A DNA stretch of 64,000 nucleotides from contig NZ_JAUSZM010000003.1 in assembly GCF_030817655.1 (NCBI RefSeq), forward strand, positions 3,844,001-3,908,000, given 5' to 3'. Position numbers and translations under genes: made by a program. Shown here one piece after another: positions 9,290 through 16,728 of the stretch. The notes beneath the pieces are model-generated. The model made no database searches. It was not told the origin of the DNA and saw only the letters and a list, made by a program, of their open reading frames with translations. Position 1 is the stretch's first letter. Each line of letters begins with the position of its first letter. Source of the stretch: Streptomyces sp. V4I2 (GTDB lineage Bacteria > Actinomycetota > Actinomycetes > Streptomycetales > Streptomycetaceae).

Positions 9290-10429
9290 TCAGCGGCCAT
9301 TGAAGGCATCCTTCAACCGCGAGAACAACCCTTGCTGCCCCGGCTGGAACTGCCCCAGAGGCCGCTCCTCGCCCCGCAGCTTCGCCAGCTCCCGCAGCAA
9401 CCGCTCCTGCTCGGGATCCAGCTTGTTCGGGGTCTGGACCTCGACGTGAACGATGAGGTCACCGCGCCCGCCGCCGCGCAGGTGTGTGACGCCGCGGCCG
9501 TGCAGCGGGATCGACTGGCCGGACTGGGTGCCCGGGCGGATGTCGACCTCTTCCAGGCCGTCCAGCGTCTCCAGCGGGACCTTGGTGCCGAGGGACGCCG
9601 CGGTCATCGGCAGCGTGACCGTGCAGTGCAGATCGTCACCCCGCCGCTGGAACTGCGAGTGCGGCAGCTCGTGGATCTCGACGTACAGGTCACCGGCGGG
9701 ACCGCCACCGGGCCCGACCTCGCCCTCGCCGGCGAGCTGGATGCGGGTGCCGTTGTCGACACCGGCGGGGATCTTGACGGTGAGGGTACGGCGGGACCGT
9801 ACCCGCCCGTCGCCGGCGCACTCCGGGCACGGCGTCGGGACCACCGTGCCGAAGCCCTGGCACTGCGGGCAGGGCCGCGAGGTCATGACCTGGCCCAGGA
9901 AGGACCGCGTCACCTGCGACACCTCACCGCGGCCGCGGCACATGTCACAGGTCTGCGCGGAGGTCCCCGGCGCCGCGCCCTCACCACTGCAGGTGGTGCA
10001 GACGATCGCCGTGTCGACCTGGATGTCCTTCGTGGTGCCGAAGGCCGCCTCGTCGAGCTCGACCTCCAGCCGGATCATCGCGTCCTGGCCGCGCCGGGTG
10101 CGCGAACGCGGACCCCGCTGGGACGCCGTACCGAAGAAGGCGTCCATGATGTCCGAGAAGTTCCCGAAGCCGCCCGCACCGAAGCCGCCCGCGCCACCGG
10201 CGCCGCCGGCCTGCGAGAGCGGGTCGCCGCCGAGGTCGTAGACCTGCTTCTTCTGCGGGTCCGACAGCACCTCGTAGGCGGCGTTGATCTCCTTGAACCG
10301 CTCTTGGGTCTTCGGATCGGGGTTGACGTCCGGATGCAGCTCGCGTGCGAGCCGCCGGAAGGCCTTCTTGATCTCTTCCTGCGACGCGTCGCGGCGCACG
10401 CCGAGAACGGCGTAGTAGTCCGTGGCCAC
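9290..10429 (-). CDS. dnaJ2: Molecular chaperone DnaJ (DnaJ2)
   Basis: 379-residue class I DnaJ co-chaperone that stimulates the DnaK ATPase. Domains in order: J domain (residues 1-70, with HPD near residue 33), a Gly-rich linker, four CXXCXGXG-type zinc repeats (about residues 145-210, beginning CTTCSGEG and CDMCRGRG) and the C-terminal substrate-binding domain. GTG 10429 immediately follows the hrcA TAA, so it is the second gene of the heat-shock operon under the CIRCE operator. Actinobacteria usually have another DnaJ near dnaK, hence the name DnaJ2. Confidence 0.95.
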   Translation of the reverse strand: MATDYYAVLGVRRDASQEEIKKAFRRLARELHPDVNPDPKTQERFKEINAAYEVLSDPQKKQVYDLGGDPLSQAGGAGGAGGFGAGGFGNFSDIMDAFFGTASQRGPRSRTRRGQDAMIRLEVELDEAAFGTTKDIQVDTAIVCTTCSGEGAAPGTSAQTCDMCRGRGEVSQVTRSFLGQVMTSRPCPQCQGFGTVVPTPCPECAGDGRVRSRRTLTVKIPAGVDNGTRIQLAGEGEVGPGGGPAGDLYVEIHELPHSQFQRRGDDLHCTVTLPMTAASLGTKVPLETLDGLEEVDIRPGTQSGQSIPLHGRGVTHLRGGGRGDLIVHVEVQTPNKLDPEQERLLRELAKLRGEERPLGQFQPGQQGLFSRLKDAFNGR

Positions 10430-11446
10430 TTACGACTCCGCCAGGATCTGTCCGACGTACCGTGCCACTGCGCGTACCGCTCCCATCGTTCCCGGGTAAT
10501 CCATGCGGGTCGGTCCGACCACGCCGAGCTTGGCGACTGCCTCGCCGCCCGAACCGTAGCCGACCGACACCACCGAAGTGGAGTTGAGTCCCTCGTAGGC
10601 GTTCTCGTGACCGATGCGTACGGTCATGCCCGAATCCCCCGCCTCGCCAAGGAGCTTGAGGAGCACGACCTGCTCCTCCAAGGCTTCCAGAACGGGCCGG
10701 ATGGTGAGGGGAAAGTCATGTCCGAAGCGGGTGAGATTGGCGGTGCCGCCGATCATCAGCCGCTCCTCGTTCTCCTCGACGAGCGTCTCCAGCAGAGTGG
10801 AGAGCACCGTCGAGACAGTGCCGCGGTCCTCGGCGTCGAAGGCCTCGGGCAGGTCCTCCACCAGCTGCGGCACATCGGCGAAGCGGCGACCGGCGATCCG
10901 GCTGTTGAGCCGCGCCCGCAGATCGGCCAGCGACGCCTCACCGAACGGCGCCGGGCAGTCGACCATCCGCTGCTCGACCCGCCCGGTGTCCGTGATCAGG
11001 ACGAGCATCACGCGCGCGGGGGCCAGCGACAGCAGCTCGACGTGCCGCACCGTCGACCGTGTGAGCGACGGGTACTGCACGACGGCGACCTGCCGCGTCA
11101 GCTGCGCGAGCAGCCGTACGGTCCGCGCCACGACGTCGTCGAGATCGACGGCGCCGTCGAGGAAGTTCTGGATCGCGCGCCGCTCGGGCCCGGTCATCGG
11201 CTTGACGCCGGCCAGCTTGTCGACGAACAGCCGATAGCCCTTGTCGGTCGGGATCCGCCCCGCGCTGGTGTGCGGCTGGGCGATGAACCCCTCGTCCTCC
11301 AGGGCCGCCATGTCGTTACGCACGGTCGCCGGGGAGACACCGAGGTTGTGCCGCTCGGTGAGCGCCTTGGAGCCGACCGGCTCCTCGGTGCCGACGTAGT
11401 CCTGGACGATGGCGCGCAGCACCTGAAGCCTGCGTTCACTCAGCAT
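10430..11446 (-). CDS. hrcA: Heat-inducible transcription repressor HrcA
   Basis: 338-residue repressor of class I heat-shock genes. It has an N-terminal winged helix (LSERRLQVLRAIVQDYVG, then the SPATVRNDM recognition region near residue 40) and a GAF-like dimerisation domain. ATG 11446 has a GGAGGT ribosome-binding site; the longer frame to 11512 runs through the CIRCE operator and is not credible. The CIRCE site upstream makes the hrcA-dnaJ2 operon autoregulated. Confidence 0.95.
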   Translation of the reverse strand: MLSERRLQVLRAIVQDYVGTEEPVGSKALTERHNLGVSPATVRNDMAALEDEGFIAQPHTSAGRIPTDKGYRLFVDKLAGVKPMTGPERRAIQNFLDGAVDLDDVVARTVRLLAQLTRQVAVVQYPSLTRSTVRHVELLSLAPARVMLVLITDTGRVEQRMVDCPAPFGEASLADLRARLNSRIAGRRFADVPQLVEDLPEAFDAEDRGTVSTVLSTLLETLVEENEERLMIGGTANLTRFGHDFPLTIRPVLEALEEQVVLLKLLGEAGDSGMTVRIGHENAYEGLNSTSVVSVGYGSGGEAVAKLGVVGPTRMDYPGTMGAVRAVARYVGQILAES

Positions 11447-11485
11447 CGCGCACACCTCCAGAAAGTCGACCCCTCGGCGCCCCGC

Positions 11486-11512
11486 CTGGCACTCGTCACA
11501 TCCGAGTGCCAA
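11486..11512 (-). promoter_or_regulatory. CIRCE operator for HrcA
   Basis: Inverted repeat TTGGCACTC, nine bases, GAGTGCCAG on the minus strand. It matches the CIRCE consensus arms closely and has the exact 9-base spacer. Located 40 bases upstream of the hrcA start codon. Confidence 0.92.
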
Positions 11513-11607
11513 CGCACCCCGGCCAGTGTACGGCTGTCGGGTACGCCCGGGGCAAGGCCGGGCCTGCGAGGTCGTGCCCGAGGAGGCTTCCCCGCTAGCG
11601 TCGCGGT

Positions 11608-12339
11608 ATGACGGTGACTTGGGAAGAGCTGCGGTGGGAGCGGCTGGCCACCGGGGTCGGCCGGTGCCGGCTTCCGGTCTGGGACTGCACGGCGGGGCTG
11701 GTCGTCGGGGCGGGCGCGGCCCTGCTGATCGACGCCGGGTCGAGCCTGGCGGAGGGGGTACGGCTGCGGGCGCAGGCGGAGGAGCTCGCCGGCCACCGTG
11801 TGACCCATCTCGCGCTCACCCACCCCCACTTCGACCATGTCTTCGGGGCGGCGGCGTTCGCGGGGGCGGAGGTGTTCGGCGCGGTCGGCGTCGACACGGT
11901 GTTCACCGCCCGGCACGGCCGCGAGGAGCTGCGCGCGGACGCGGTGGGCAACGGGCTCGACGCGCACCTGGCCGACGAGGCCGTCGACGCCCTGGCCCTG
12001 CCCCGCCATCACGTCTCCGGCGAGTGGACCCTCGACCTGGGAGGCGGCCGCCAGGTCCTGCTGGCGAACGTGGGCCCGGCCCACACGGCCCACGACCTCG
12101 TGGTGCTGGTCCCCGGCTCGCCGGAGGTGGTCTTCTGCGGCGACCTCGTCGAGGAGTCCGGCGAACCCCAGGCGGGCCGGGACGCCGTACCGTCCCACTG
12201 GCCGGCCGCCCTGGACCGGCTGCTGGACCTGGGCGGCGAGGACGCGCTGTACGTGCCCGGTCACGGAGCGGTGGTGGACGCGGCGTTCGTACGGGCGCAG
12301 CGGGACGCCCTGGCGGACCGCTTCGGCGTGTCGCTGTGA
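11608..12339 (+). CDS. MBL-fold metallo-hydrolase
   Basis: 243-residue metallo-beta-lactamase-fold protein with the zinc motif HPHFDHVFGA near residue 71 and later metal-ligand regions (VGPAHTAHDLVV near 142, PGHGAVVD near 217). Substrate unknown; the compact form resembles hydroxyacylglutathione-hydrolase-like enzymes. ATG 11608, divergent from hrcA. Followed after 31 bases by the DUF3097 gene, probably cotranscribed. Confidence 0.85.
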   Translation: MTVTWEELRWERLATGVGRCRLPVWDCTAGLVVGAGAALLIDAGSSLAEGVRLRAQAEELAGHRVTHLALTHPHFDHVFGAAAFAGAEVFGAVGVDTVFTARHGREELRADAVGNGLDAHLADEAVDALALPRHHVSGEWTLDLGGGRQVLLANVGPAHTAHDLVVLVPGSPEVVFCGDLVEESGEPQAGRDAVPSHWPAALDRLLDLGGEDALYVPGHGAVVDAAFVRAQRDALADRFGVSL

Positions 12340-12370
12340 CCGCCGCCGAGCTCCTCCTATCGTCATCCGA

Positions 12371-13177
12371 ATGCGCCAGTACACTCCGGACCTGACCCCG
12401 CCGTGGAAGAAGCCCAAGCCGGCCCCCGAGGTCCCGGCCGAGCCCGGCCTGGTGGTCGAGGAGCCGGGGACGGGCTTCTGCGGTGCGGTGATCCGCTGCG
12501 AGGCGGGCACGGTCACCCTGGAGGACCGCTTCGGCAAGCACCGCGTGTTCCCCCTGGAGCCGCGCGGCTTCCTCCTGGAGGGCCGGGTGGTGACCCTCGT
12601 ACGCCCCACCGGCCAGGCTCCGGTACGCCCCGCCCGCACCGCCTCCGGTTCGGTCGCCGTCCCCGGCGCCCGCGCGCGCGTGGCCCGCGCCGGGCGCATC
12701 TACGTCGAGGGCCGGCACGACGCCGAGCTGGTCGAGAAGGTGTGGGGCGACGACCTGCGCATCGAGGGCGTGGTCGTGGAGTACCTGGAGGGCGTCGACG
12801 ACCTCCCGTCCATCGTCGAGGACTTCGCGCCGGGGCCGGATGCCCGGCTGGGCGTCCTGGTGGACCACCTGGTCCCGGGCAGCAAGGAGTCCCGTATCGC
12901 GGCGTCGGTGACCAGCGAGCACGCCCTCGTCGTCGGCCACCCGTACATCGACATCTGGGAGGCGGTGAAGCCGTCGGCCGTCGGAATCGAGGCCTGGCCC
13001 CGCGTCCCGCACGGCCAGGACTGGAAGACGGGCGTGTGCCGGGCACTGGGCTGGCCGGAAAACACGGGCGCGGTATGGCAGGCGATCCTGAAGCGGGTGG
13101 GGTCTTACCGGGACCTGGAGCCGGAGCTGCTGGGCCGGGTGGAGGAACTGATCGACTTCGTGACGGCCCCGGAGTAG
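12371..13177 (+). CDS. DUF3097 family protein
   Basis: 268-residue conserved actinobacterial protein. After a Pro/Lys-rich N-terminus and a small beta-rich region comes a Toprim-like stretch: GRIYVEGRHDAELVEKVWG near residue 114 and GVLVDHLVPGSKE near 158, suggesting a metal-dependent nucleic-acid activity. The activity is not established. ATG 12371 follows the metallo-hydrolase by 31 bases; a long overlapping frame starting at 11837 belongs to another gene. Confidence 0.8.
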   Translation: MRQYTPDLTPPWKKPKPAPEVPAEPGLVVEEPGTGFCGAVIRCEAGTVTLEDRFGKHRVFPLEPRGFLLEGRVVTLVRPTGQAPVRPARTASGSVAVPGARARVARAGRIYVEGRHDAELVEKVWGDDLRIEGVVVEYLEGVDDLPSIVEDFAPGPDARLGVLVDHLVPGSKESRIAASVTSEHALVVGHPYIDIWEAVKPSAVGIEAWPRVPHGQDWKTGVCRALGWPENTGAVWQAILKRVGSYRDLEPELLGRVEELIDFVTAPE

Positions 13178-13192
13178 GGCCGCGCGCCAGGG

Positions 13193-13384
13193 TTTTTCGC
13201 CCCCGCCGCCCCTACCCGTCCCATCCTTCTGGGGCTCCGCCCCAGACCCCGCTCCTCAAACGCCGGAGGGGCTGATTTTCAGCCCGTCCGGCGTTTGAGG
13301 ACGAGGCCCTTCGGGCCGAAAGCGGGGGTCTGGGGGCGGCAGCCCCCAGGGACGGGACGGGTAGGGGCGGCGGGGGCGAAAAAC
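13193..13384. repeat. Head-to-head pair of Streptomyces intergenic repeats
   Basis: Two copies of the repeat seen at 9055-9157, here in inverted orientation (13193-13278 and 13280-13384), meeting at the shared GTCCGGCGTTTGAGG core. They fill the gap between the convergent DUF3097 and hemW genes and could act as a two-way terminator; transcripts could fold the two halves into one long stem. Confidence 0.75.
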
Positions 13385-13386
13385 CC

Positions 13387-14628
13387 TCAGTCCACCAGGT
13401 CCCTCACCACCGCGTCCGCCAGCAACCGCCCCCGCAGGGTCAGCACCGCACGCCCCTCCTCGTACGGCCGCTCCTGGAGCAGCCCGTCCGACAGGGCCCG
13501 GCTGGACGCCTTGCGGCCGGCCTCCTTCAGCAGATCCAGCGGCACCCCCTCCCGCAACCGCAGCTCCAGCAGAATCCGCTCCACCCGGCGGTCCTCCTCC
13601 GACAGGAGTTCCCGACCGGCGCCCGGCGAGCGCCCCGCCGCCAGCGCCCCCGCATACGCCCCCGGATGCTTCACGTTCCACCAGCGCACGCCCCCGACGT
13701 GGCTGTGCGCCCCCGGCCCCGCCCCCCACCAGTCGGCACCACGCCAGTACAGCTCGTTGTGCAGGCAGCGCCCCGCGTCCGACGTCGCCCAGTTCGACAC
13801 CTCGTACCAGTCGAACCCGGCCGCCGAGAGCATCTCCTCGGCGATCAGATACCGGTCCGCGTGCACGTCGTCGTCGGTCATCGGGACCTCGCCCCGGCGG
13901 ATCCGACGAGCCAGCTGCGTACCCTCCTCGACGATCAGCGCGTACGCCGACACATGATCCGGCCCGGCACCGAGCGCGGCCTCCAGGGAGGCCCGCCAGT
14001 CGTCGTCCGACTCCCCCGGCGTGCCGTAGATCAGGTCGAGGTTGACGTGCGAGAACCCCGCCGCACGCGCCTCCGCCACGCACGCCTCCGGCCGGCCCGG
14101 CGTATGCGTCCGGTCCAGCACGCGCAGCACGTGCTGCTTGGCGCTCTGCATGCCGAAGGAGACCCGGTTGAAGCCGCCCTGGCGAAGCGTCGCCAGGTAG
14201 CTCGGATCCACCGACTCCGGGTTCGCCTCCGTCGTCACCTCCGCGTCCGCCGCGAGCCCGAACTCGTCGCGGATCGCCCCCAGCATCCGTACGAGATCCC
14301 CCGCGGCCAGCAGCGTGGGCGTACCGCCGCCGACGAAGACCGTGCGGACCTCGCGGGGGTCGTCGCCGAGGACCTTGCGGGCCAGGCGGATCTCGTCGAT
14401 CAGGGTGTCCGCGTAGTTGTCGCGGGAGGCGAGGACGCCGCCGGTGCCGCGCAGCTCGGTCGCCGTGTAGGTGTTGAAGTCGCAGTAGCCGCAGCGGGTC
14501 GCGCAGTACGGGACGTGCAGGTAGAACCCGAGGGGGCGGTCGGCCGCCCCGGCGAGCGCGGGCGCGGGCAGGGCGCCGTCGTCGGGGACGGGCTCGCCGT
14601 CGGGGAGTGCGGAAGGCATGCCCCCCAT
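13387..14628 (-). CDS. hemW: Radical SAM heme chaperone HemW
   Basis: 413-residue protein of the HemW / HemN-like family. The N-terminal cluster motif YCATRCGYCDF (CX3CX2C) lies near residue 46, followed by FVGGGTPTLL, and a C-terminal HemW-type domain completes it. HemW binds heme and delivers it to respiratory enzymes; such genes are often misnamed coproporphyrinogen III oxidase. ATG 14628; a second ATG at 14619 is possible. Eighteen bases separate it from the upstream SpoIIE phosphatase gene. Confidence 0.9.
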   Translation of the reverse strand: MGGMPSALPDGEPVPDDGALPAPALAGAADRPLGFYLHVPYCATRCGYCDFNTYTATELRGTGGVLASRDNYADTLIDEIRLARKVLGDDPREVRTVFVGGGTPTLLAAGDLVRMLGAIRDEFGLAADAEVTTEANPESVDPSYLATLRQGGFNRVSFGMQSAKQHVLRVLDRTHTPGRPEACVAEARAAGFSHVNLDLIYGTPGESDDDWRASLEAALGAGPDHVSAYALIVEEGTQLARRIRRGEVPMTDDDVHADRYLIAEEMLSAAGFDWYEVSNWATSDAGRCLHNELYWRGADWWGAGPGAHSHVGGVRWWNVKHPGAYAGALAAGRSPGAGRELLSEEDRRVERILLELRLREGVPLDLLKEAGRKASSRALSDGLLQERPYEEGRAVLTLRGRLLADAVVRDLVD

Positions 14629-14646
14629 TGTCCCGTACCGACGCCG

Positions 14647-16626
14647 TTACTCGGCCTGCAGCACCAGCAGCGCCAGGTCGTCCTCCGGCGGCCGTACCCC
14701 GAACTCGTGCACCAGCCGTTTGATGCGCTCGGCGATCAGCTCCGCGTCGAGCCCCGCGCAGCTCGCGAGCGCGTCCGCCAGCCCGTCCTCGTCGTCGAAC
14801 TGGCGCGAGCCGCTGCGCCGCTCGGTGACCCCGTCGGTCACGCACAGCAGGCTGTCGCCGGACCGCAGCTCGAAGGTCTCGCTGGTGTACGTGGCGTCCT
14901 CGATGACCCCGAGGAGGGTCTGCGGATGGGCGGCCGTACGGACCTCGCCGCCCGACCCGAGCAGCAGCGGCAGCGGATGCCCGGCGGAGGCGAGGGTGCA
15001 GCGCACCCCGCCGTCGAAGGGGGCCAGCTCGCCGTAGAGGAGGGAGAGGAAGCGGGTCTGCGGGCCGTCTCCTGGGGCCATCGGCCGGCCGCCCGCCGAG
15101 GCCAGCGAGCGGGCCGCCGCGTCCGCGGCCTCCGTCGCGTCGTCGAGGAGCAGCTGGTTGAGGCGGTCCAGGACGTCGGCGACGCGGTAGCCCTCGCGGG
15201 CCAGCAGCCGCAGCCAGGGCCGGGCGAGGCCGATGACGACGGCCGCCTCGGGCCCCTTGCCCTGGACGTCGCCGACGGCGAAGCACCAGCGGCCGTCGCC
15301 GGCCGGGAAGAGGTCGTAGAAGTCGCCGCTGGGGCCGCCCTTGTCGCACGGCTCGTACACCAGGGCGCTGCGCATCCCGGGGATCTCGGCGACCGCCCCC
15401 GGCAGCAGTCCGCGCTGCAGTACGGCGCTGATGGTGGCCTGCCGGGCGTACTGGCGGGCCGCGCCGATGGCGAGGGCCACCCGGCGGCTGAGGTCCTCGA
15501 CCAGGCCGGTGATCTCGTCGGGGAAGCAGAGCACTCCGGACCGGCCGATGACCAGGGTGCCGAGCGGGCGGCCGCCGGCCGTCAGCCGGTAGGCGAGCGC
15601 GGCGCCGTGCGTGCCGTGCGGGCCCAGCGCGTCGCCGGGCCAGGGGAAGGGGGCGGGCCCGGGCCGTGCCGGGTCGGTCGGGCGCGGCGGCTCCTTGTCC
15701 AGGGCCTGGCGCAGGTCCTCGATGCGGTTCTCGCTGCTGTGCCACACCCGGGCGAGGCGCGGCCCGGTCCCGCCGGTGCCGTCGGCCGCCCAGCCGCCGC
15801 GGCCCGTCAGCTCGTCCTCCAGCCACACGGCACACCAGTCGGCCAGCCGCGGCACGATCAGCTGTCCGGCGAGCGCGGCCACCAGGTTCTCGTCGAGCTG
15901 CCCGGCGAGCAGGTCGGAGGCCTCGGCGAGGAAGGAGAGAGCGCCGCGATTCAGCCACTCCCGGTCCTGCTCGACGCGCTGCGGTTCCGGGGCGAGTATC
16001 TCGGCCACCCGCAGCGCGCGCTCCCCCACGTACGCCTCACGCGCGTCGGCCGCCGACTCCCCCTGCGCGGGCAGCCGCGCCCACACCGTCTTGGCGCCCG
16101 TGCGGTAGGTGACGCCCCAGGATTCGGAGAGGGCGGCGACCAGCCGCAGGCCGCGCCCGTACTCCGAGGCCTCGTACGAGGCTTCGCCGGTGGCGTCGCG
16201 CGGGGCGCGCGAGGGATGGTGGTCCAGGACCTCGACGACCAGGGCGCCGGTCCCCGGCTCCAGCCGGCAGGCCAGCTCGACCTCGGTGCCGGCGTGCACG
16301 ACGGCGTTGGTGACCAGCTCACTGACGACGACCACTGCGTCGCCGGTCAGGCGGTCGGTGAGGTGTTCGGTGCCGGGCAGAGCGCGCTCGGCCCATTCGG
16401 CGAGCGCGCCGCGTAACACCGCGCGGGCGGCGCCCGGCGCGAGGGAACTGCCGGGCAGGGCGGCGTGCGCCTCGGCGCTCGGAAGCACGTCGGCGGCTGG
16501 GTTCGCCTCGGCGCTCGGAAGCACGTCGGCTGCTGGGTTCGCCTCGGTGCGCGGGGGCGCACACTCGTGCGCAGGCGCATCAGAGGCAAGGGGAACGGTC
16601 TCCCGTTGCGTCGGAATGGCCCCCAT
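14647..16626 (-). CDS. SpoIIE-family phosphatase with anti-sigma-type ATPase domain
   Basis: 659-residue regulator. Order: a disordered N-terminus with a 12-residue tandem repeat (ANPAADVLPSAE twice), an RsbW-like HATPase domain (about 60-180, with SELVTNAV), a GAF-like region (about 230-400) and a C-terminal SpoIIE/PP2C Ser/Thr phosphatase domain (about 425-655, with DFYDLF and GDVQGKG). Such proteins switch partner-switching sigma factors by phosphorylating or dephosphorylating anti-anti-sigma proteins. It is divergent from a HAMP hybrid kinase plus response regulator, as OsaC is from OsaA and OsaB in the S. coelicolor osmotic-stress locus, but as I recall it is shorter than OsaC. ATG 16626 has a GGGGAG site upstream. 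Confidence 0.88.
   Translation of the reverse strand: MGAIPTQRETVPLASDAPAHECAPPRTEANPAADVLPSAEANPAADVLPSAEAHAALPGSSLAPGAARAVLRGALAEWAERALPGTEHLTDRLTGDAVVVVSELVTNAVVHAGTEVELACRLEPGTGALVVEVLDHHPSRAPRDATGEASYEASEYGRGLRLVAALSESWGVTYRTGAKTVWARLPAQGESAADAREAYVGERALRVAEILAPEPQRVEQDREWLNRGALSFLAEASDLLAGQLDENLVAALAGQLIVPRLADWCAVWLEDELTGRGGWAADGTGGTGPRLARVWHSSENRIEDLRQALDKEPPRPTDPARPGPAPFPWPGDALGPHGTHGAALAYRLTAGGRPLGTLVIGRSGVLCFPDEITGLVEDLSRRVALAIGAARQYARQATISAVLQRGLLPGAVAEIPGMRSALVYEPCDKGGPSGDFYDLFPAGDGRWCFAVGDVQGKGPEAAVVIGLARPWLRLLAREGYRVADVLDRLNQLLLDDATEAADAAARSLASAGGRPMAPGDGPQTRFLSLLYGELAPFDGGVRCTLASAGHPLPLLLGSGGEVRTAAHPQTLLGVIEDATYTSETFELRSGDSLLCVTDGVTERRSGSRQFDDEDGLADALASCAGLDAELIAERIKRLVHEFGVRPPEDDLALLVLQAE
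16468..16539 (-). repeat. 36-bp tandem repeat inside the SpoIIE phosphatase gene
   Basis: Two adjacent 36-base units differing at one position encode the 12-residue repeat ANPAADVLPSAE near the N-terminus of the phosphatase. Copy number could vary between strains. Confidence 0.8.
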
Positions 16627-16728
16627 GTACAGCTCCCCGAGCGGTTCGGACGAATACGCCTCAGTCGATGCCGACAGAGTGACAGACTGACCACGCCCAT
16701 AAGCGCCGAGTTACCGAAGTGGGCCGCC

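Noticed and set aside
11440..12699. 419-residue minus-strand frame next to hrcA
   Set aside because: Antisense to the metallo-hydrolase and DUF3097 genes; the true operon start here is hrcA at 11446 behind the CIRCE site.
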